Source: Bacillota bacterium
GTDB taxonomy: Bacteria > Bacillota > Sulfobacillia > JAJYWN01
Assembly: GCA_021791495.1 (NCBI GenBank)
Contig: JAJYWN010000075.1
Coordinates: 1-64,000, forward strand
Direction of reading: 5' to 3'
Length of the DNA: 64,000 bases
Part shown: in pieces, positions 8,594 to 17,274 of the stretch
How the letters are laid out: each line of letters opens with the position of its first letter
Numbering within the stretch: position 1 is the stretch's first letter
The notes under the pieces: generated by a model
Seen by the model: only the letters and a program-made list of their open reading frames with translations
Told to the model about the DNA's origin: nothing
Databases searched by the model: none
Position numbers and translations under genes: made by a program

Positions 8594-8604
8594 CCAAACA
8601 CGAG

Positions 8605-8631
8605 GGAGGCCCGGAAGGAATCCGGGCCTCC
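8605..8631. repeat. second copy of the terminator hairpin (27-base direct repeat)
   Basis: Identical in sequence and orientation (including the AGGAA loop) to 6526-6552. It can be read as a 27-base target duplication made when the element inserted beside or in the terminator, or as part of the element itself. Arms GGAGGCCCGGA at 8605-8615 and TCCGGGCCTCC at 8621-8631. Confidence 0.75.
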
Positions 8632-8685
8632 ACTTTACTCTAGGTGGTTGGCGAGGGGCAAGCGCGTGCCGGGGACAGGGCGGTG

Positions 8686-8738
8686 TACCGAAAAATAGGT
8701 TTTTGAGTTTGTGAAAAGCGAAGTATTAGGACAAGGGT
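8686..8738 (+). repeat. AT-rich dispersed repeat, copy A
   Basis: Reads TACCGAAAAATAGG then TTTTTGAGTTTGTGAAAA and ATTAGGACA. The reverse complement of 53587-53641 matches it along its whole length with about ten differences and two gaps. It stands out as A/T-rich in a G/C-rich background and does not code. Confidence 0.7.
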
Positions 8739-8919
8739 AGTTTCGGGGCGGTTTGCGCACGGCCCCCAGTCGGCGATGGCCGGCATAGGGTGACATAAGA
8801 CTCATTATGAGTCAACTGCTTCCTCGACAGACGCGGATCCGGCCACTTGACAGTCTCAAACCGATGTCCATTGCCCGCAGTCAGGGTCCCGATCGGGCTG
8901 TCTTCTTGGGCAGCAGAGG

Positions 8920-8977
8920 CCGGTGTCCTGAAATCTAGACATTCGGGCAACGAAGAACCTAGATTTCAGTACACCGG
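8920..8977. repeat. 19-bp inverted repeat upstream of the DUF483-like gene
   Basis: CCGGTGTCCTGAAATCTAG (8920-8938) and CTAGATTTCAGTACACCGG (8959-8977) are reverse complements with one mismatch, around a 20-base loop. It could be an operator, an element end or a hairpin in the leader; no U-tract follows. The remainder of 8739-9090 holds no gene that I can see, apart from a small palindrome GACTCATTATGAGTC at about 8799-8813. Confidence 0.65.
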
Positions 8978-9090
8978 TTAGCCAAGCCGGCCGGTTGACG
9001 GTAAGCGGGCGTCCGGCTGCCTGCGACGAGCCGTACCGGCGATCGCCTGCGGTAGGAAGGAGGCGGTGGCGCGGCGCCGAAGGTAGCAGC

Positions 9091-10116
9091 ATGATGAGAG
9101 CCACGAAGGAAGCTGCAGGTCTGGGCTTTGAGACCGCGACCCGCCTCCTTAACGAGTCGGGCATTGCGGCGCGGGTGCTATGGGAAAGCCTGCTTCTGCC
9201 CGTTCTGGGTATCAGGCCTGCCGGTGCGCTCCATCTACCTGGGGAGTTGCCCGATGCCGGGGAAGTGGCCAGGTCTACGGGACAACTGTTCACTGAGCGC
9301 GTGAACCTGGGTTCCGGCCACGGTACGTTCCCCGCCAGACTCTTTCTTGACAAAGTCCTCTTTTCGGCCTACCGGCTGGTCCTCCCGCCTGCGGTCTATC
9401 GCTCAAAACTGGCCGAGATGAGCCTCAATGACACTTTGCGCGATGCTCCTTCCTACAGGGCCCATCTCGATTGGGCCAAGGCCCTGGGGCTCCACGTCTA
9501 CCAGGTGTCGGCGCGCGCCAACGCCCGCGAGATCTTCTTCTACACCAGCCACTCGACGAAGCGGGATCTGGACAAGGCCACCGCCCTGCGGCACCGCATC
9601 CGGCGGCGGTCACTGCGGCAGCTGGACACGACCAAAGTTCGCACCTTCATGGTCTACCCCGAGGAGATGTCCCCGGAATACGTTGGACTGATGGGCAAGA
9701 TCCTCGGGTATCCGGATTGCTGCATCGCGGCCTACATCCGTGACCGGCGCGGCGATATTTTCTACCCTGAACTGAGGGCGGCGGGGCAGTTAGGAGTCAA
9801 GGGTGACGGCGGGCAGCCAACTCCGACCGTGGATCACCCATATGCCTACTTTGTACGGAATTTCGTGCCCTGCCGGCCGGACTGCCCGGAAGCCACCGCT
9901 CTGGGCCGAAAGGCGGCCTCCGCTCTTCAAGAAATGGATCCGAGGTTGGGGCGGGCCTATCTCGACGGCCTATTGCGCAACCGAGGAGCCATCGAACGGG
10001 CCCCGACCCTCATCGCCCGCCGCGAGAAGGCCATCGCTCTCCACCTCGGGCGTGCGGCTGAACAGGAGCAGGCCGAGAAGACGACGGCAGCCGACACAGA
10101 GGAGGAAAAGCCGTGA
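9091..10116 (+). CDS. DUF483-like protein of unknown function
   Basis: A 341-residue soluble protein. The start is set at ATG 9091 (the second ATG follows immediately), behind GAAGG; the longer frame to 8995 has no ribosome binding site and an atypical Arg-rich beginning. The distinctive block is LGYPDCCIAAYIRDR (about residues 210-224) followed by YAYFVRNFVPCRPDCPEA (about 250-267). That Cys-rich pattern (CC, then C-x3-C) I associate with DUF483, known mainly from archaea. The cysteines suggest metal or Fe-S binding, which is inference. Overlaps the uracil-DNA glycosylase gene by four bases (GTGA), so a role linked to nucleic acid repair is possible but unproven. Confidence 0.7.
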   Translation: MMRATKEAAGLGFETATRLLNESGIAARVLWESLLLPVLGIRPAGALHLPGELPDAGEVARSTGQLFTERVNLGSGHGTFPARLFLDKVLFSAYRLVLPPAVYRSKLAEMSLNDTLRDAPSYRAHLDWAKALGLHVYQVSARANAREIFFYTSHSTKRDLDKATALRHRIRRRSLRQLDTTKVRTFMVYPEEMSPEYVGLMGKILGYPDCCIAAYIRDRRGDIFYPELRAAGQLGVKGDGGQPTPTVDHPYAYFVRNFVPCRPDCPEATALGRKAASALQEMDPRLGRAYLDGLLRNRGAIERAPTLIARREKAIALHLGRAAEQEQAEKTTAADTEEEKP

Positions 10117-10880
10117 AACACCAGCCTTGGGGCGAGAGTCAGCCATCGGACCAGATGGCGCTGGACTTCACCCAACCCGCCGACGCGCCCGGGCATCCGG
10201 GTCAACTTAGCCTATGGGATGTCGGCCTGGGTAGGGTGGCCTCCGCTCCCATCTCCGCCCCCGCCCCCGCCCCCGCCCCCGCTTCCGCTCCCGCCCCCGC
10301 CACCCCCGTCACGGCCCCCGTTCCCGATGCCTCGGCTCAGCTAGACGCGCTGCGTGCGGACGCGCTCGGGTGCCACCGGTGCGGCCTGAGGGATACCTGC
10401 AAGGGCGTGGTCTTCGGCGAAGGCGACCCACGCGCCCGCGTGCTACTCATCGGTGAGGGGCCGGGCCAGGTGGAAGACGACACAGGGAGGCCTTTCGTGG
10501 GCGCGGCGGGGCAGCTCCTGGACCGAATCCTTGAAGCGGTGGGCCTACGGCGAGAAGAAGTGTACATCGCCAACGTGGTCAAGTGCCGGCCGCCCGGCAA
10601 CCGGATTCCCACTCCCGCCGAGCGGGCCGCCTGCCGCCCGTGGCTGGACCGGCAGATCGAGCTCATCGCCCCGGCGGTCATGGTGTGCCTGGGCGCTTCC
10701 TCGGCCCAAGTCATCTTGGGCGACGAACTCCGAATCACGCAGGCCCGCGGCCGCTGGTTTGACTACAACGAAATAAAGGTGATGCCGACCTTTCACCCCG
10801 CCGCCATCTTGCGCGACCCCAGTAAGCGTCGCCCCGTCTGGGAGGACTTCAAGAAGGTCAAAGAAGCACTAGGAAGCTAG
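10113..10880 (+). CDS. uracil-DNA glycosylase, family 4 (Fe-S type)
   Basis: A 255-residue enzyme that removes uracil from DNA. After about 50 residues of Pro/Ala-rich linker (PISAPAPAPAPASAPAPA) come the family 4 features: CHRCGL (first two cluster cysteines, about residues 87-90), motif A GEGPGQVEDDTGRPFVG, VVKCRPPGNR and AACRPW (third and fourth cysteines), and motif B MPTFHPAAILR near the end. The linker is an unusual addition; typical members begin near the CxxC. Start GTG 10113 overlaps the upstream stop and has GAGGAAAA before it. Family 4 enzymes are common in thermophiles. Confidence 0.92.
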   Translation: MKHQPWGESQPSDQMALDFTQPADAPGHPGQLSLWDVGLGRVASAPISAPAPAPAPASAPAPATPVTAPVPDASAQLDALRADALGCHRCGLRDTCKGVVFGEGDPRARVLLIGEGPGQVEDDTGRPFVGAAGQLLDRILEAVGLRREEVYIANVVKCRPPGNRIPTPAERAACRPWLDRQIELIAPAVMVCLGASSAQVILGDELRITQARGRWFDYNEIKVMPTFHPAAILRDPSKRRPVWEDFKKVKEALGS

Positions 10881-10931
10881 ACCGCCATCCTCGGCCCCCA
10901 AAGAGCAATCAGGCCTGGTCGGACGGCCGTG

Positions 10932-11918
10932 CTAGTAACCGAGGTCCGGGTCCACCACCGCCGTCAGCGGCTTCCCCTCGCGTAGGTGGCGCAGGTTCTC
11001 AAGGAAGATCTCCATGCCCCGGTCGACCGTGCGGTGCGAGTTGGCCGACGAATGCGGCGATATCAGGACGTTCGGCATATCCCACAAGGGGCTGTCGGCT
11101 GGTAAGGGCTCTTTTGCGAAGACATCCAGCAGCGCGGCCCTCAGCCGGCCGCCCTGCAGTGCCGCTACCAGTGCCGTTTCATCGACGATGGGGCCGCGCG
11201 CGATGTTAATGAGGATGGCGTCCTTCTTCATGGCCGCCAGCTCCGCCGCCCCGATCATTCCCCGCGTGGCACTGGTGAGGGGGGCCGAGATCACCAGATA
11301 GTCCAGGCCTGCCAGGAACTGGTGTAGTTGCTCAGGCCCGAAGACGGCGTCGACATAATTGGCGTCGCCAGCGCCAGCACCGCCACCATCTTCGGCTCCG
11401 GCGGACCCTGCCGACCGCCTCAAACCCACCACGCACAGGCCAAACCCTTTTGCCCGCACCGCAACCTGGCGCCCGATGCCACCCAGCCCAAGGATGCCGA
11501 GAGTCTGCCCGTAGATTTCCCTTGAAGGTAACCTCTCCCAATGGTGGGCGGCCTGGCTCCGGGCGTACCCGCCCAAGTTTCGCTCCCAGGACAGCAGCAT
11601 CGCCATGACATGCTCCGCGATGGGTATCCCGTGGGCGCCGCGGGAGTTCGACAGGATCACGCCACTCTTCTTGAACTCCGGGCTCATCAGACCCTCGACC
11701 CCGGCCGAGAAAACGTGGACCCAGCGCAACTTCGGGAGCCTATTCCACATCTCCGGCGAAAGGTCTCGGTTCCAACCCAGGAGAATATCGGCCTGGGGCA
11801 ATTCCACCAACAACTGCTCCGAGCTGTTGGTTTCCACAATCTCCAAGTCTGGGGCGACCCGGCGGATAGACGCCAGATGTTCAGGCTGCAGTCTTTGGGC
11901 ATTGATTACCAAGCGCAT
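10932..11918 (-). CDS. D-2-hydroxyacid dehydrogenase (NAD-dependent)
   Basis: A 328-residue oxidoreductase of the D-isomer 2-hydroxyacid dehydrogenase family. The nucleotide-binding signature GILGLGGIGRQVA is clear. The conserved Arg (NIARGPIVDETAL), Glu (DVFAKEPLP) and His (ISPHSSANSH) are present. The ATG at 11918 with GAGGTG upstream is the start; the frame stays open another 164 codons but that part is a shadow of the divergent gene. A Gly/Ala-rich insertion (AGSAGAEDGGGAGAGDA) follows the Rossmann motif. Substrate is not decidable; glyoxylate/hydroxypyruvate or phosphoglycerate-type relatives are possible. Convergent with the glycosylase gene, divergent from the S-layer gene. Confidence 0.88.
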   Translation of the reverse strand: MRLVINAQRLQPEHLASIRRVAPDLEIVETNSSEQLLVELPQADILLGWNRDLSPEMWNRLPKLRWVHVFSAGVEGLMSPEFKKSGVILSNSRGAHGIPIAEHVMAMLLSWERNLGGYARSQAAHHWERLPSREIYGQTLGILGLGGIGRQVAVRAKGFGLCVVGLRRSAGSAGAEDGGGAGAGDANYVDAVFGPEQLHQFLAGLDYLVISAPLTSATRGMIGAAELAAMKKDAILINIARGPIVDETALVAALQGGRLRAALLDVFAKEPLPADSPLWDMPNVLISPHSSANSHRTVDRGMEIFLENLRHLREGKPLTAVVDPDLGY

Positions 11919-12107
11919 CTGTGGAACACCTCGCCCGTAATGTTCCACGTTCCAGGTCGTTCTCCTGGCACCCAGAAACGGGCGGCTACCGCCGAAACTG
12001 TAAGGCACAAGGGTGGCGCGACCGCGCGGAGACGACGACGCACCGCGGCGCCCGGCGACGCCCGAGGCGAAGCTCAAAGCGAAGGCCGGGAAAAAGGAGA
12101 GGCGCTG

Positions 12108-13895
12108 GTGGAGTTCAGAGAAAGACGATTTGGCAGACCAGTGAAGACGGTCGCAGGCCGCCTTTTTGTGGCAGCCCTGCTCATAGCCTTGTTCCTCTCG
12201 GCCACGTCGTTCCCGCCGCGCCAGACGTTGGCTGCCTACGCCGGCACGTCCTCGGCGCCGGTAGCCGAGTACCGCGGGCCCTCCGGTGTCCGGATCATTT
12301 CCTATTCGACTGCTTGGGCCACCCAAGGCCAGTTGAAAGACATCTACGACGAGCTTCTCCGGAACTTCCACGGTGAGGAACTGTCGCTTCTGGACGCGGT
12401 CGAACTTCATCCCGAGCCGGGGCAGACGTCACAGGGGTATTGGGACGGTTCCTGGATCACCTGGCCGTCCACCGGACCCATCATGCAGCCGGGCCGCCGG
12501 ATCGTCCTGTACGACATGAACCAGCGCACTTCGGTCCGGGAGATCGCTCCCGCTCTATCCCACGAGTATGGTCATCATTTTACCTACTACTACCTGGGCA
12601 AACGCGAGGGAGTCCTCTTCGACGACGCCTGGGCGCAAACCGAGTGGGCGAAACTGAGGGGTCTGCTCGACTTCCCTGAGGCCGATAGCGGACCACACCG
12701 CTGGAACCCGGCCGAGGTGGCGGCCGACGACTACGTCTTGCTCTTTGGGTCGCCCATGGCCCACGAAGTGGCCTACGCCGGAGTCAGCACTTACTACCCG
12801 GACAAACGCACCACCGTGTGGTACCCGGCGCCCCGGCTGCAGGAAAACTGGGCTCTGCCGCTACCCACCGAAAGGCCTGGTCTGCGCCAGTACTGGCTGG
12901 ACGCCATGAGGAGTTCGGCGGCCGCCGTCGTCCCGCCTTCGCCGGCCTTGCGGGTGCGCTCCCTGGACCCGTCGGGTCGGGCCACTCTGGAGTGGGCTCC
13001 GGCCGCCGGCGCTCCGGCCGGCTCCCAGTACACGCTCTGGTGGGATGACGTGCCGGCACCGAGCGCTCGCCAGCCGGGCGAGTCCTACGACGGGTCCGGG
13101 ATTCCGCGGGAACTGGCACCGCGGACTTCGGGCTTCGGGACCATTTCCGACTTCACCGATGCTTTCAAGGGTAATGCCACGGGATGGGCGCGTGCCTACG
13201 TCGTCACCCTCGGCGACGGCATGATCGACCGCTCCAACCTCATCTGGTTCAAACGCGACGCCGACGGTCGTTGGCAAGTATACCAGGCCGACCCCTACCG
13301 CTCCACTCCGGCCGCCGCCCTCTGGGACCTGGCTCCGGGACACTGGGCGGAGCGGGATGTGCTGGCCCTCTACGCCCGCGGCGCCATCGGAGGTTTTCCG
13401 GATGGCTCCTTCCGCGCCGGTGACCCGCTGACGCGGGCCCAGTTCACCAAGGTCTTCGTCGCGGCGCTGGGCCGGCCGCCGGAGCCGGGGACGGGCGGTT
13501 ACCCGCAACTGGCCAGGCTCGGCACCCACTGGCTGGCCACCGCCGGTTGGCTGGTCCCGGCCGTCAAGGCGGGGCTCATTCTGCCCGATGAATGGGGCCC
13601 GGGCGTCGACATCGACGCGCCCATACCGCGGCAGGAGATGGCCCGGATGGCGGTCCGCGCCCTCGGCCTAAGACTGGGAACGGCCGGCGCCGCCGCCTCG
13701 GTCTTCACCGACGCCGCCCAGATTTCCCCGGACCTCGCGGGCTACGTGGCCGTCGCCCATCAGCAGGGCATCCTCCTTGGCTTTCCGGCGGGCGACGGGA
13801 AAGTGGCCTTCCACCCCCTGGAGGGGACCACCAGAGCGCAGGGGGCCGTAGTGGCTAACCGCGTTTTAATGAAGATCGCCGCTACCCGCCGCTGA
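12108..13895 (+). CDS. S-layer-homology protein with HExxH metallopeptidase-like domain
   Basis: A 595-residue exported protein. Start GTG 12108 is preceded by AAGGAGA. A signal peptide follows: basic MEFRERRFGRPVK, hydrophobic LFVAALLIALFLSATSF, then a likely cut near TLAAYA. Around residue 152 is ALSHEYGHHFTYYY, an HExxH zinc site, in a region where DDAWAQTEWA may supply further ligands. A fibronectin/immunoglobulin-like segment follows (about 270-380). The last 190 residues contain three SLH-like repeats (HWAERDVLALYARGAIGGFPDGSF..., TRAQFTKVF..., RAQGAVVANRVL), which in the family bind pyruvylated cell-wall polymers. It is therefore probably anchored on the cell wall. Confidence 0.85.
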   Translation: MEFRERRFGRPVKTVAGRLFVAALLIALFLSATSFPPRQTLAAYAGTSSAPVAEYRGPSGVRIISYSTAWATQGQLKDIYDELLRNFHGEELSLLDAVELHPEPGQTSQGYWDGSWITWPSTGPIMQPGRRIVLYDMNQRTSVREIAPALSHEYGHHFTYYYLGKREGVLFDDAWAQTEWAKLRGLLDFPEADSGPHRWNPAEVAADDYVLLFGSPMAHEVAYAGVSTYYPDKRTTVWYPAPRLQENWALPLPTERPGLRQYWLDAMRSSAAAVVPPSPALRVRSLDPSGRATLEWAPAAGAPAGSQYTLWWDDVPAPSARQPGESYDGSGIPRELAPRTSGFGTISDFTDAFKGNATGWARAYVVTLGDGMIDRSNLIWFKRDADGRWQVYQADPYRSTPAAALWDLAPGHWAERDVLALYARGAIGGFPDGSFRAGDPLTRAQFTKVFVAALGRPPEPGTGGYPQLARLGTHWLATAGWLVPAVKAGLILPDEWGPGVDIDAPIPRQEMARMAVRALGLRLGTAGAAASVFTDAAQISPDLAGYVAVAHQQGILLGFPAGDGKVAFHPLEGTTRAQGAVVANRVLMKIAATRR

Positions 13896-14046
13896 TCCCT
13901 GACCGCCGTCGCCCCCCAAGCCGGGTCATGGTCGCCGAGACCTGCCCCGAAACGGCAGGAACCTTGCGGGGGAACAAGAATCCGTTGGAGCGGAAAACAT
14001 ATCCACGGAAGAAAAATCCCTGCAAGGCGACGGAGGCCATTTAGAC

Positions 14047-14607
14047 TTGCTGCCCCATTCCCCCGAACGGTTGGAATTGACCGTGGAAACACACAGCGCC
14101 GGGGAGACCGCTGCTCTGGGCGAGGCTTTGGGACGGCTGGTGCAAGCTGGGGACTTTTTCGCCCTTTACGGTGAGCTGGGTGCCGGCAAGACCAAACTCA
14201 CCCAAGGGATTCTGCGCGGTCTGGGCGTGCCTGCCGGCGCGCGCAGTCCCACTTTCACCTTGATCAATGAGTACCAGGGCGGACGCCTGCCCGTTTACCA
14301 CATGGACGCGTACCGTCTGCGTCGGGCCGAAGAGCTGCTGGATGTCGGCGCCGAGGACTATTTCTACGGCGAAGGTCTTACCGTGATTGAGTGGGCCGAC
14401 CGGGTGGCCGAGATCCTGCCGAGGGAACGACTGGATATCCACCTGTCTGTCGCGGCCGTGGCGGACGACGATCCGGACAGCGGCGCCATCGATGACTCCG
14501 GGCATGTGGTCGACCCTGGTACCCATCGCCACCTGGTCTTCCAGGCGCACGGCTTCCGTCACGTCCACCTCTTGTTCGGAGCCGACCAGGAGTGGCCCAA
14601 CCCGTGA
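14047..14607 (+). CDS. tsaE: tRNA threonylcarbamoyladenosine biosynthesis ATPase TsaE
   Basis: A 186-residue P-loop ATPase that works with TsaB and TsaD in making t6A at position 37 of ANN-decoding tRNAs. The Walker A motif [14 protein letters not shown] (about residues 39-52) and the family motif [10 protein letters not shown] are present. The start is TTG 14047 with ACGGAGG upstream. The C-terminal 30 residues are longer than usual ([16 protein letters not shown]). First gene of an overlapping chain tsaE-tsaB-rimI-tsaD. Confidence 0.92.
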   Translation: MLPHSPERLELTVETHSAGETAALGEALGRLVQAGDFFALYGELGAGKTKLTQGILRGLGVPAGARSPTFTLINEYQGGRLPVYHMDAYRLRRAEELLDVGAEDYFYGEGLTVIEWADRVAEILPRERLDIHLSVAAVADDDPDSGAIDDSGHVVDPGTHRHLVFQAHGFRHVHLLFGADQEWPNP

Positions 14608-15545
14608 GCTACCTCCTTGCGATAGAGACTTCGACCAAGGTGGCCAGCGTGGCGCTGGCTGGCACCGTCACCGGCGTCACCACGGGCATCGCCACCGGCG
14701 TATCCATTCTGGCGGAATTCACCACCGACATCCGCAAGACTCACAGCCAGCGCCTCCTTCCCATGGTGGACCGGGTGCTGGCGGAGGCGGGACTGCGACC
14801 GGCAGACCTTGGCGCCGTGGCCTGCACCACCGGCCCCGGCTCTTTCACGGGGCTGCGTCTCGGTCTGGCTACGGTGAAAGGTCTGGCCTTCGCCCTGAAA
14901 ATCCCGGCCTTCGGCGTGCCGACGCTGGACGCGCTGGCCAATAACCTGGGCATCCTGGAACCGGAGGCACCGCCACTCGCGGCGGAGCTGGTCTGCCCGG
15001 TCCTGGACGCGCGGAAAGGGCAGGTCTACGCGGCCGTCTACGTCCAGATGCCAGAGCCCGGCGCACCCAGTACGGGCGCGCCGGCCCAGAACGGGATCAT
15101 CAGGCGCGGGCCCTGGGCTCTCAGCCCGGAGGAACTGGTGGAGAAGCTTCTTGAATTCAGCCCTATGGATTCCAGTGATATAGCCGGTGATATCATCGGA
15201 CCCCACAGGCGTCCGGGAAAGGAACTCATGCTCCTCGGCGACGGGACCTCGCCACCGGCCGGCGCCTGGCCCTTGATCGAGAAGGCCTTCGGATCGCGGG
15301 TGCGCCTGGCTCCGCCTTGGCTGCGGTATCCGCGCGCGGCATCCGTGGCGGCCCTGGCCGCTCGCCAGTGGTCCGCGGCCGTATCTAGGGTCGCGGCCGT
15401 GTCCGGGGCCACGGCCGCGTCCGGAGCCGAGTCAGGGGCTACCGGCGCCGGCCTCGCCGGAGACCTGGATGAACTACAACCGGTGTACCTCCGGCCTTCG
15501 GAGGCCGAGGTCATGCTGGCTAAGAAACGGGAGTTGGTGCCGTGA
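14604..15545 (+). CDS. tsaB: tRNA threonylcarbamoyladenosine biosynthesis protein TsaB
   Basis: A 313-residue member of the TsaB/YeaZ family (inactive ASKHA partner of TsaD). The N-terminus [17 protein letters not shown] and the block ACTTGPGSFTGLRLGLATVKGLAFAL are characteristic. I choose GTG 14604, which overlaps the tsaE stop as GTGA and has AGGAG about 11 bases upstream, over GTG 14592. Longer than the usual 230 or so residues: a Val/Ala/Gly-rich insertion (about residues 254-290, VAAVSGATAASGAESGATGAG) interrupts the C-terminal part before LQPVYLRPSEAE. Confidence 0.92.
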   Translation: MSYLLAIETSTKVASVALAGTVTGVTTGIATGVSILAEFTTDIRKTHSQRLLPMVDRVLAEAGLRPADLGAVACTTGPGSFTGLRLGLATVKGLAFALKIPAFGVPTLDALANNLGILEPEAPPLAAELVCPVLDARKGQVYAAVYVQMPEPGAPSTGAPAQNGIIRRGPWALSPEELVEKLLEFSPMDSSDIAGDIIGPHRRPGKELMLLGDGTSPPAGAWPLIEKAFGSRVRLAPPWLRYPRAASVAALAARQWSAAVSRVAAVSGATAASGAESGATGAGLAGDLDELQPVYLRPSEAEVMLAKKRELVP

Positions 15546-16012
15546 CCGCGGTTAGCGCAGTGCCCGAGGAACTGGTCATCACCACCATGACGATGGAAGA
15601 TTTGGACAAGGTGATGGAAGTGGAGAAGGCCTCCTTCCTCACCCCTTGGTCACGCCAGGCTTTCGTCCGCGAGCTTACGGAGAACGCCTTCGCCGTGTAC
15701 GTCGTGGGGCGGCTGGGCTCCAAGGTGGTGGGGTACGCCGGGATGTGGCTCATCATCAACGAGGCCCATGTCACCAATATCGCTGTTCACCCCAGTTACC
15801 GGCGGCGCCATTTTGGCGAGCGGCTGCTGCAGGAGCTTATCGACCGGGCCAAGCGCAACAACTGTGACCGTATGACGCTGGAGGTCCGCACCGGAAACCT
15901 GGGAGCGCAGGCCATGTACCGGCGGTTCGGCTTCGTGGAGCAGGGTCTCCGGCGCCGGTACTACACCGATACCGGTGAAGACGCTATCATCATGTGGAAG
16001 GACGAGCTTTAG
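15542..16012 (+). CDS. rimI: ribosomal protein S18 alanine N-acetyltransferase RimI
   Basis: A 156-residue GNAT acetyltransferase. The acetyl-CoA motif VTNIAVHPSYRRRHFGERLLQELIDRA and the RimI block LEVRTGNLGAQAMYRRFGF are clear. GTG start overlaps the tsaB stop (GTGA). RimI sits between tsaB and tsaD in many Firmicutes, which supports the assignment. Confidence 0.92.
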   Translation: MTAVSAVPEELVITTMTMEDLDKVMEVEKASFLTPWSRQAFVRELTENAFAVYVVGRLGSKVVGYAGMWLIINEAHVTNIAVHPSYRRRHFGERLLQELIDRAKRNNCDRMTLEVRTGNLGAQAMYRRFGFVEQGLRRRYYTDTGEDAIIMWKDEL

Positions 16013-16022
16013 AAAGGTGGGC

Positions 16023-17201
16023 GTGGGTGCGAGTGTGGGCTCCTTTCTGACCCTTGGCATCGAAAGCTCCTGTGACGAGACTTCGGCGGCGGTGATCCAG
16101 ACCGCTGAGGAATCCGTCGCCGCCGGGCCCGCGAGCGCTCGCCCCTCCGAAGCGCTCCATTCGTCGCGGCGCCCACCCGGCGGCCACCCGGAGATCCTAT
16201 CGAACATCATAGCCTCCCAGATCGACGTCCACCGGCGTTTCGGTGGCGTGGTCCCGGAGATCGCGTCCCGGCGTCACCTGGAGCTGCTGATCCCGGTCGT
16301 CCAAGAGGCGCTGGACCGCGCCGGTGTCACCCTACCTGAGATCGACCTGGTAGCCGTCACGGCCGGACCGGGTCTGGTAGGGGCCTTGCTGGTCGGGGTC
16401 TCCACCGCGAAAGCGATGGCTTACGGCCTGGGGAAGCCCTTGGTGGGCGTGAACCACCTGGAAGGCCACCTCTTCGCCAACTTCCTTGAGTATCCCGGCC
16501 TCGAGTACCCCTTTATCTGCCTCATCGTGTCCGGCGGTCACACCGACCTCCTACACATGAAGGGCCCCGGGGACATCACGGTCCTGGGGCGGACCAGAGA
16601 TGACGCCGCCGGCGAGGCTTTCGACAAGGTGGCCCGGGTCCTTGGCCTGGGATATCCAGGCGGACCCCTCATCGACCAGGCGGCCCGCGACGGCGACCCC
16701 GAGGCGTACCACTTCCCCCGTGCCTATCTCGAGGAAGGGTCGTGGGATTTCTCTTTCAGCGGCCTGAAGACGGCGGTGGCCAATTTCGTGGCCCGGTCTG
16801 GACCTGACGCGCCGGGCACTTCCCGAAGGCCGGGCATACGGGCGACGGCGGGGGCGATAGCGGCGGTGGCGACGGCCGGCGTCGCCGAGCGACCCCGACT
16901 GGCTGACGTCGCCGCCAGCTTCCAGCGGGCGGTGGCCCAGGTCCTGGTGGACAAGACCGTGCGGGCGGCGGTCGCCCTTGGTCTCGACCGAGTGGCCGTG
17001 GCCGGCGGCGTGGCGGCTAACTCGGAACTGCGACGGCTCATGGAGGAACGGGCGGCGGCGGCCGGGCTGGAAGTCTACTTCCCCAGGCTGTCGCTATGCA
17101 CGGACAATGCGGCCATGATCGCCCACGCTGGCCTGGTGCGCTATCTCCTGGACGGGCCGGCGCCACTGGACCTAAACGCCGTGGCCGACTTACCCTTCTA
17201 A
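16023..17201 (+). CDS. tsaD: tRNA N6-adenosine threonylcarbamoyltransferase TsaD
   Basis: The catalytic t6A transferase (Kae1/YgjD family), about 392 residues. Seen: LTLGIESSCDETSAAVI, the metal-binding HLEGHLFANFL, CLIVSGGHTDL, and GGVAANSELR near the C-terminus. Several in-frame GTG codons (16017, 16023, 16035) could start it; 16023 lies best after AAAGG (16013-16017), but 16035 is possible. Two insertions are unusual: an Ala/Pro-rich one after IQTAEESVA and a Gly/Ala/Thr-rich one (about residues 270-295). Both resemble the linkers seen in other genes of this window. Confidence 0.92.
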   Translation: MGASVGSFLTLGIESSCDETSAAVIQTAEESVAAGPASARPSEALHSSRRPPGGHPEILSNIIASQIDVHRRFGGVVPEIASRRHLELLIPVVQEALDRAGVTLPEIDLVAVTAGPGLVGALLVGVSTAKAMAYGLGKPLVGVNHLEGHLFANFLEYPGLEYPFICLIVSGGHTDLLHMKGPGDITVLGRTRDDAAGEAFDKVARVLGLGYPGGPLIDQAARDGDPEAYHFPRAYLEEGSWDFSFSGLKTAVANFVARSGPDAPGTSRRPGIRATAGAIAAVATAGVAERPRLADVAASFQRAVAQVLVDKTVRAAVALGLDRVAVAGGVAANSELRRLMEERAAAAGLEVYFPRLSLCTDNAAMIAHAGLVRYLLDGPAPLDLNAVADLPF

Positions 17202-17274
17202 GGCATTGGGGCCGCAAAGTGGCGGCCGGGAAGCCGCGCCCAACGCGCGGAGAAAGCGAGGAAACGACGGCGGC

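Larger units (their letters stand above)
6553..8604 (+). mobile_element. decayed IS4/IS701-like insertion element with a nested deleted copy
   Basis: The element begins with CTCGTGTTTGGC (6553-6564) and ends with its exact reverse complement GCCAAACACGAG (8593-8604). It lies between two identical 27-base copies of the terminator hairpin. Inside are a small AbrB-like gene, a transposase broken by frameshifts, and a second left-end-like motif at 8431 (GGCACTTAACTAGATAA, compare 6562-6578) that leads into another transposase C-terminus. I read it as one dead copy followed by an internally deleted copy. The family assignment rests on the DDE-type transposase fragments and is approximate. Confidence 0.7.

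Noticed and set aside
8995-9090. N-terminal extension of the DUF483-like gene
   Set aside because: No ribosome site; ATG 9091 is better placed and the upstream residues are Arg-rich noise.
11541-12107. N-terminal extension of the S-layer gene
   Set aside because: It overlaps the divergent dehydrogenase gene; GTG 12108 with AAGGAGA gives a clean signal peptide.
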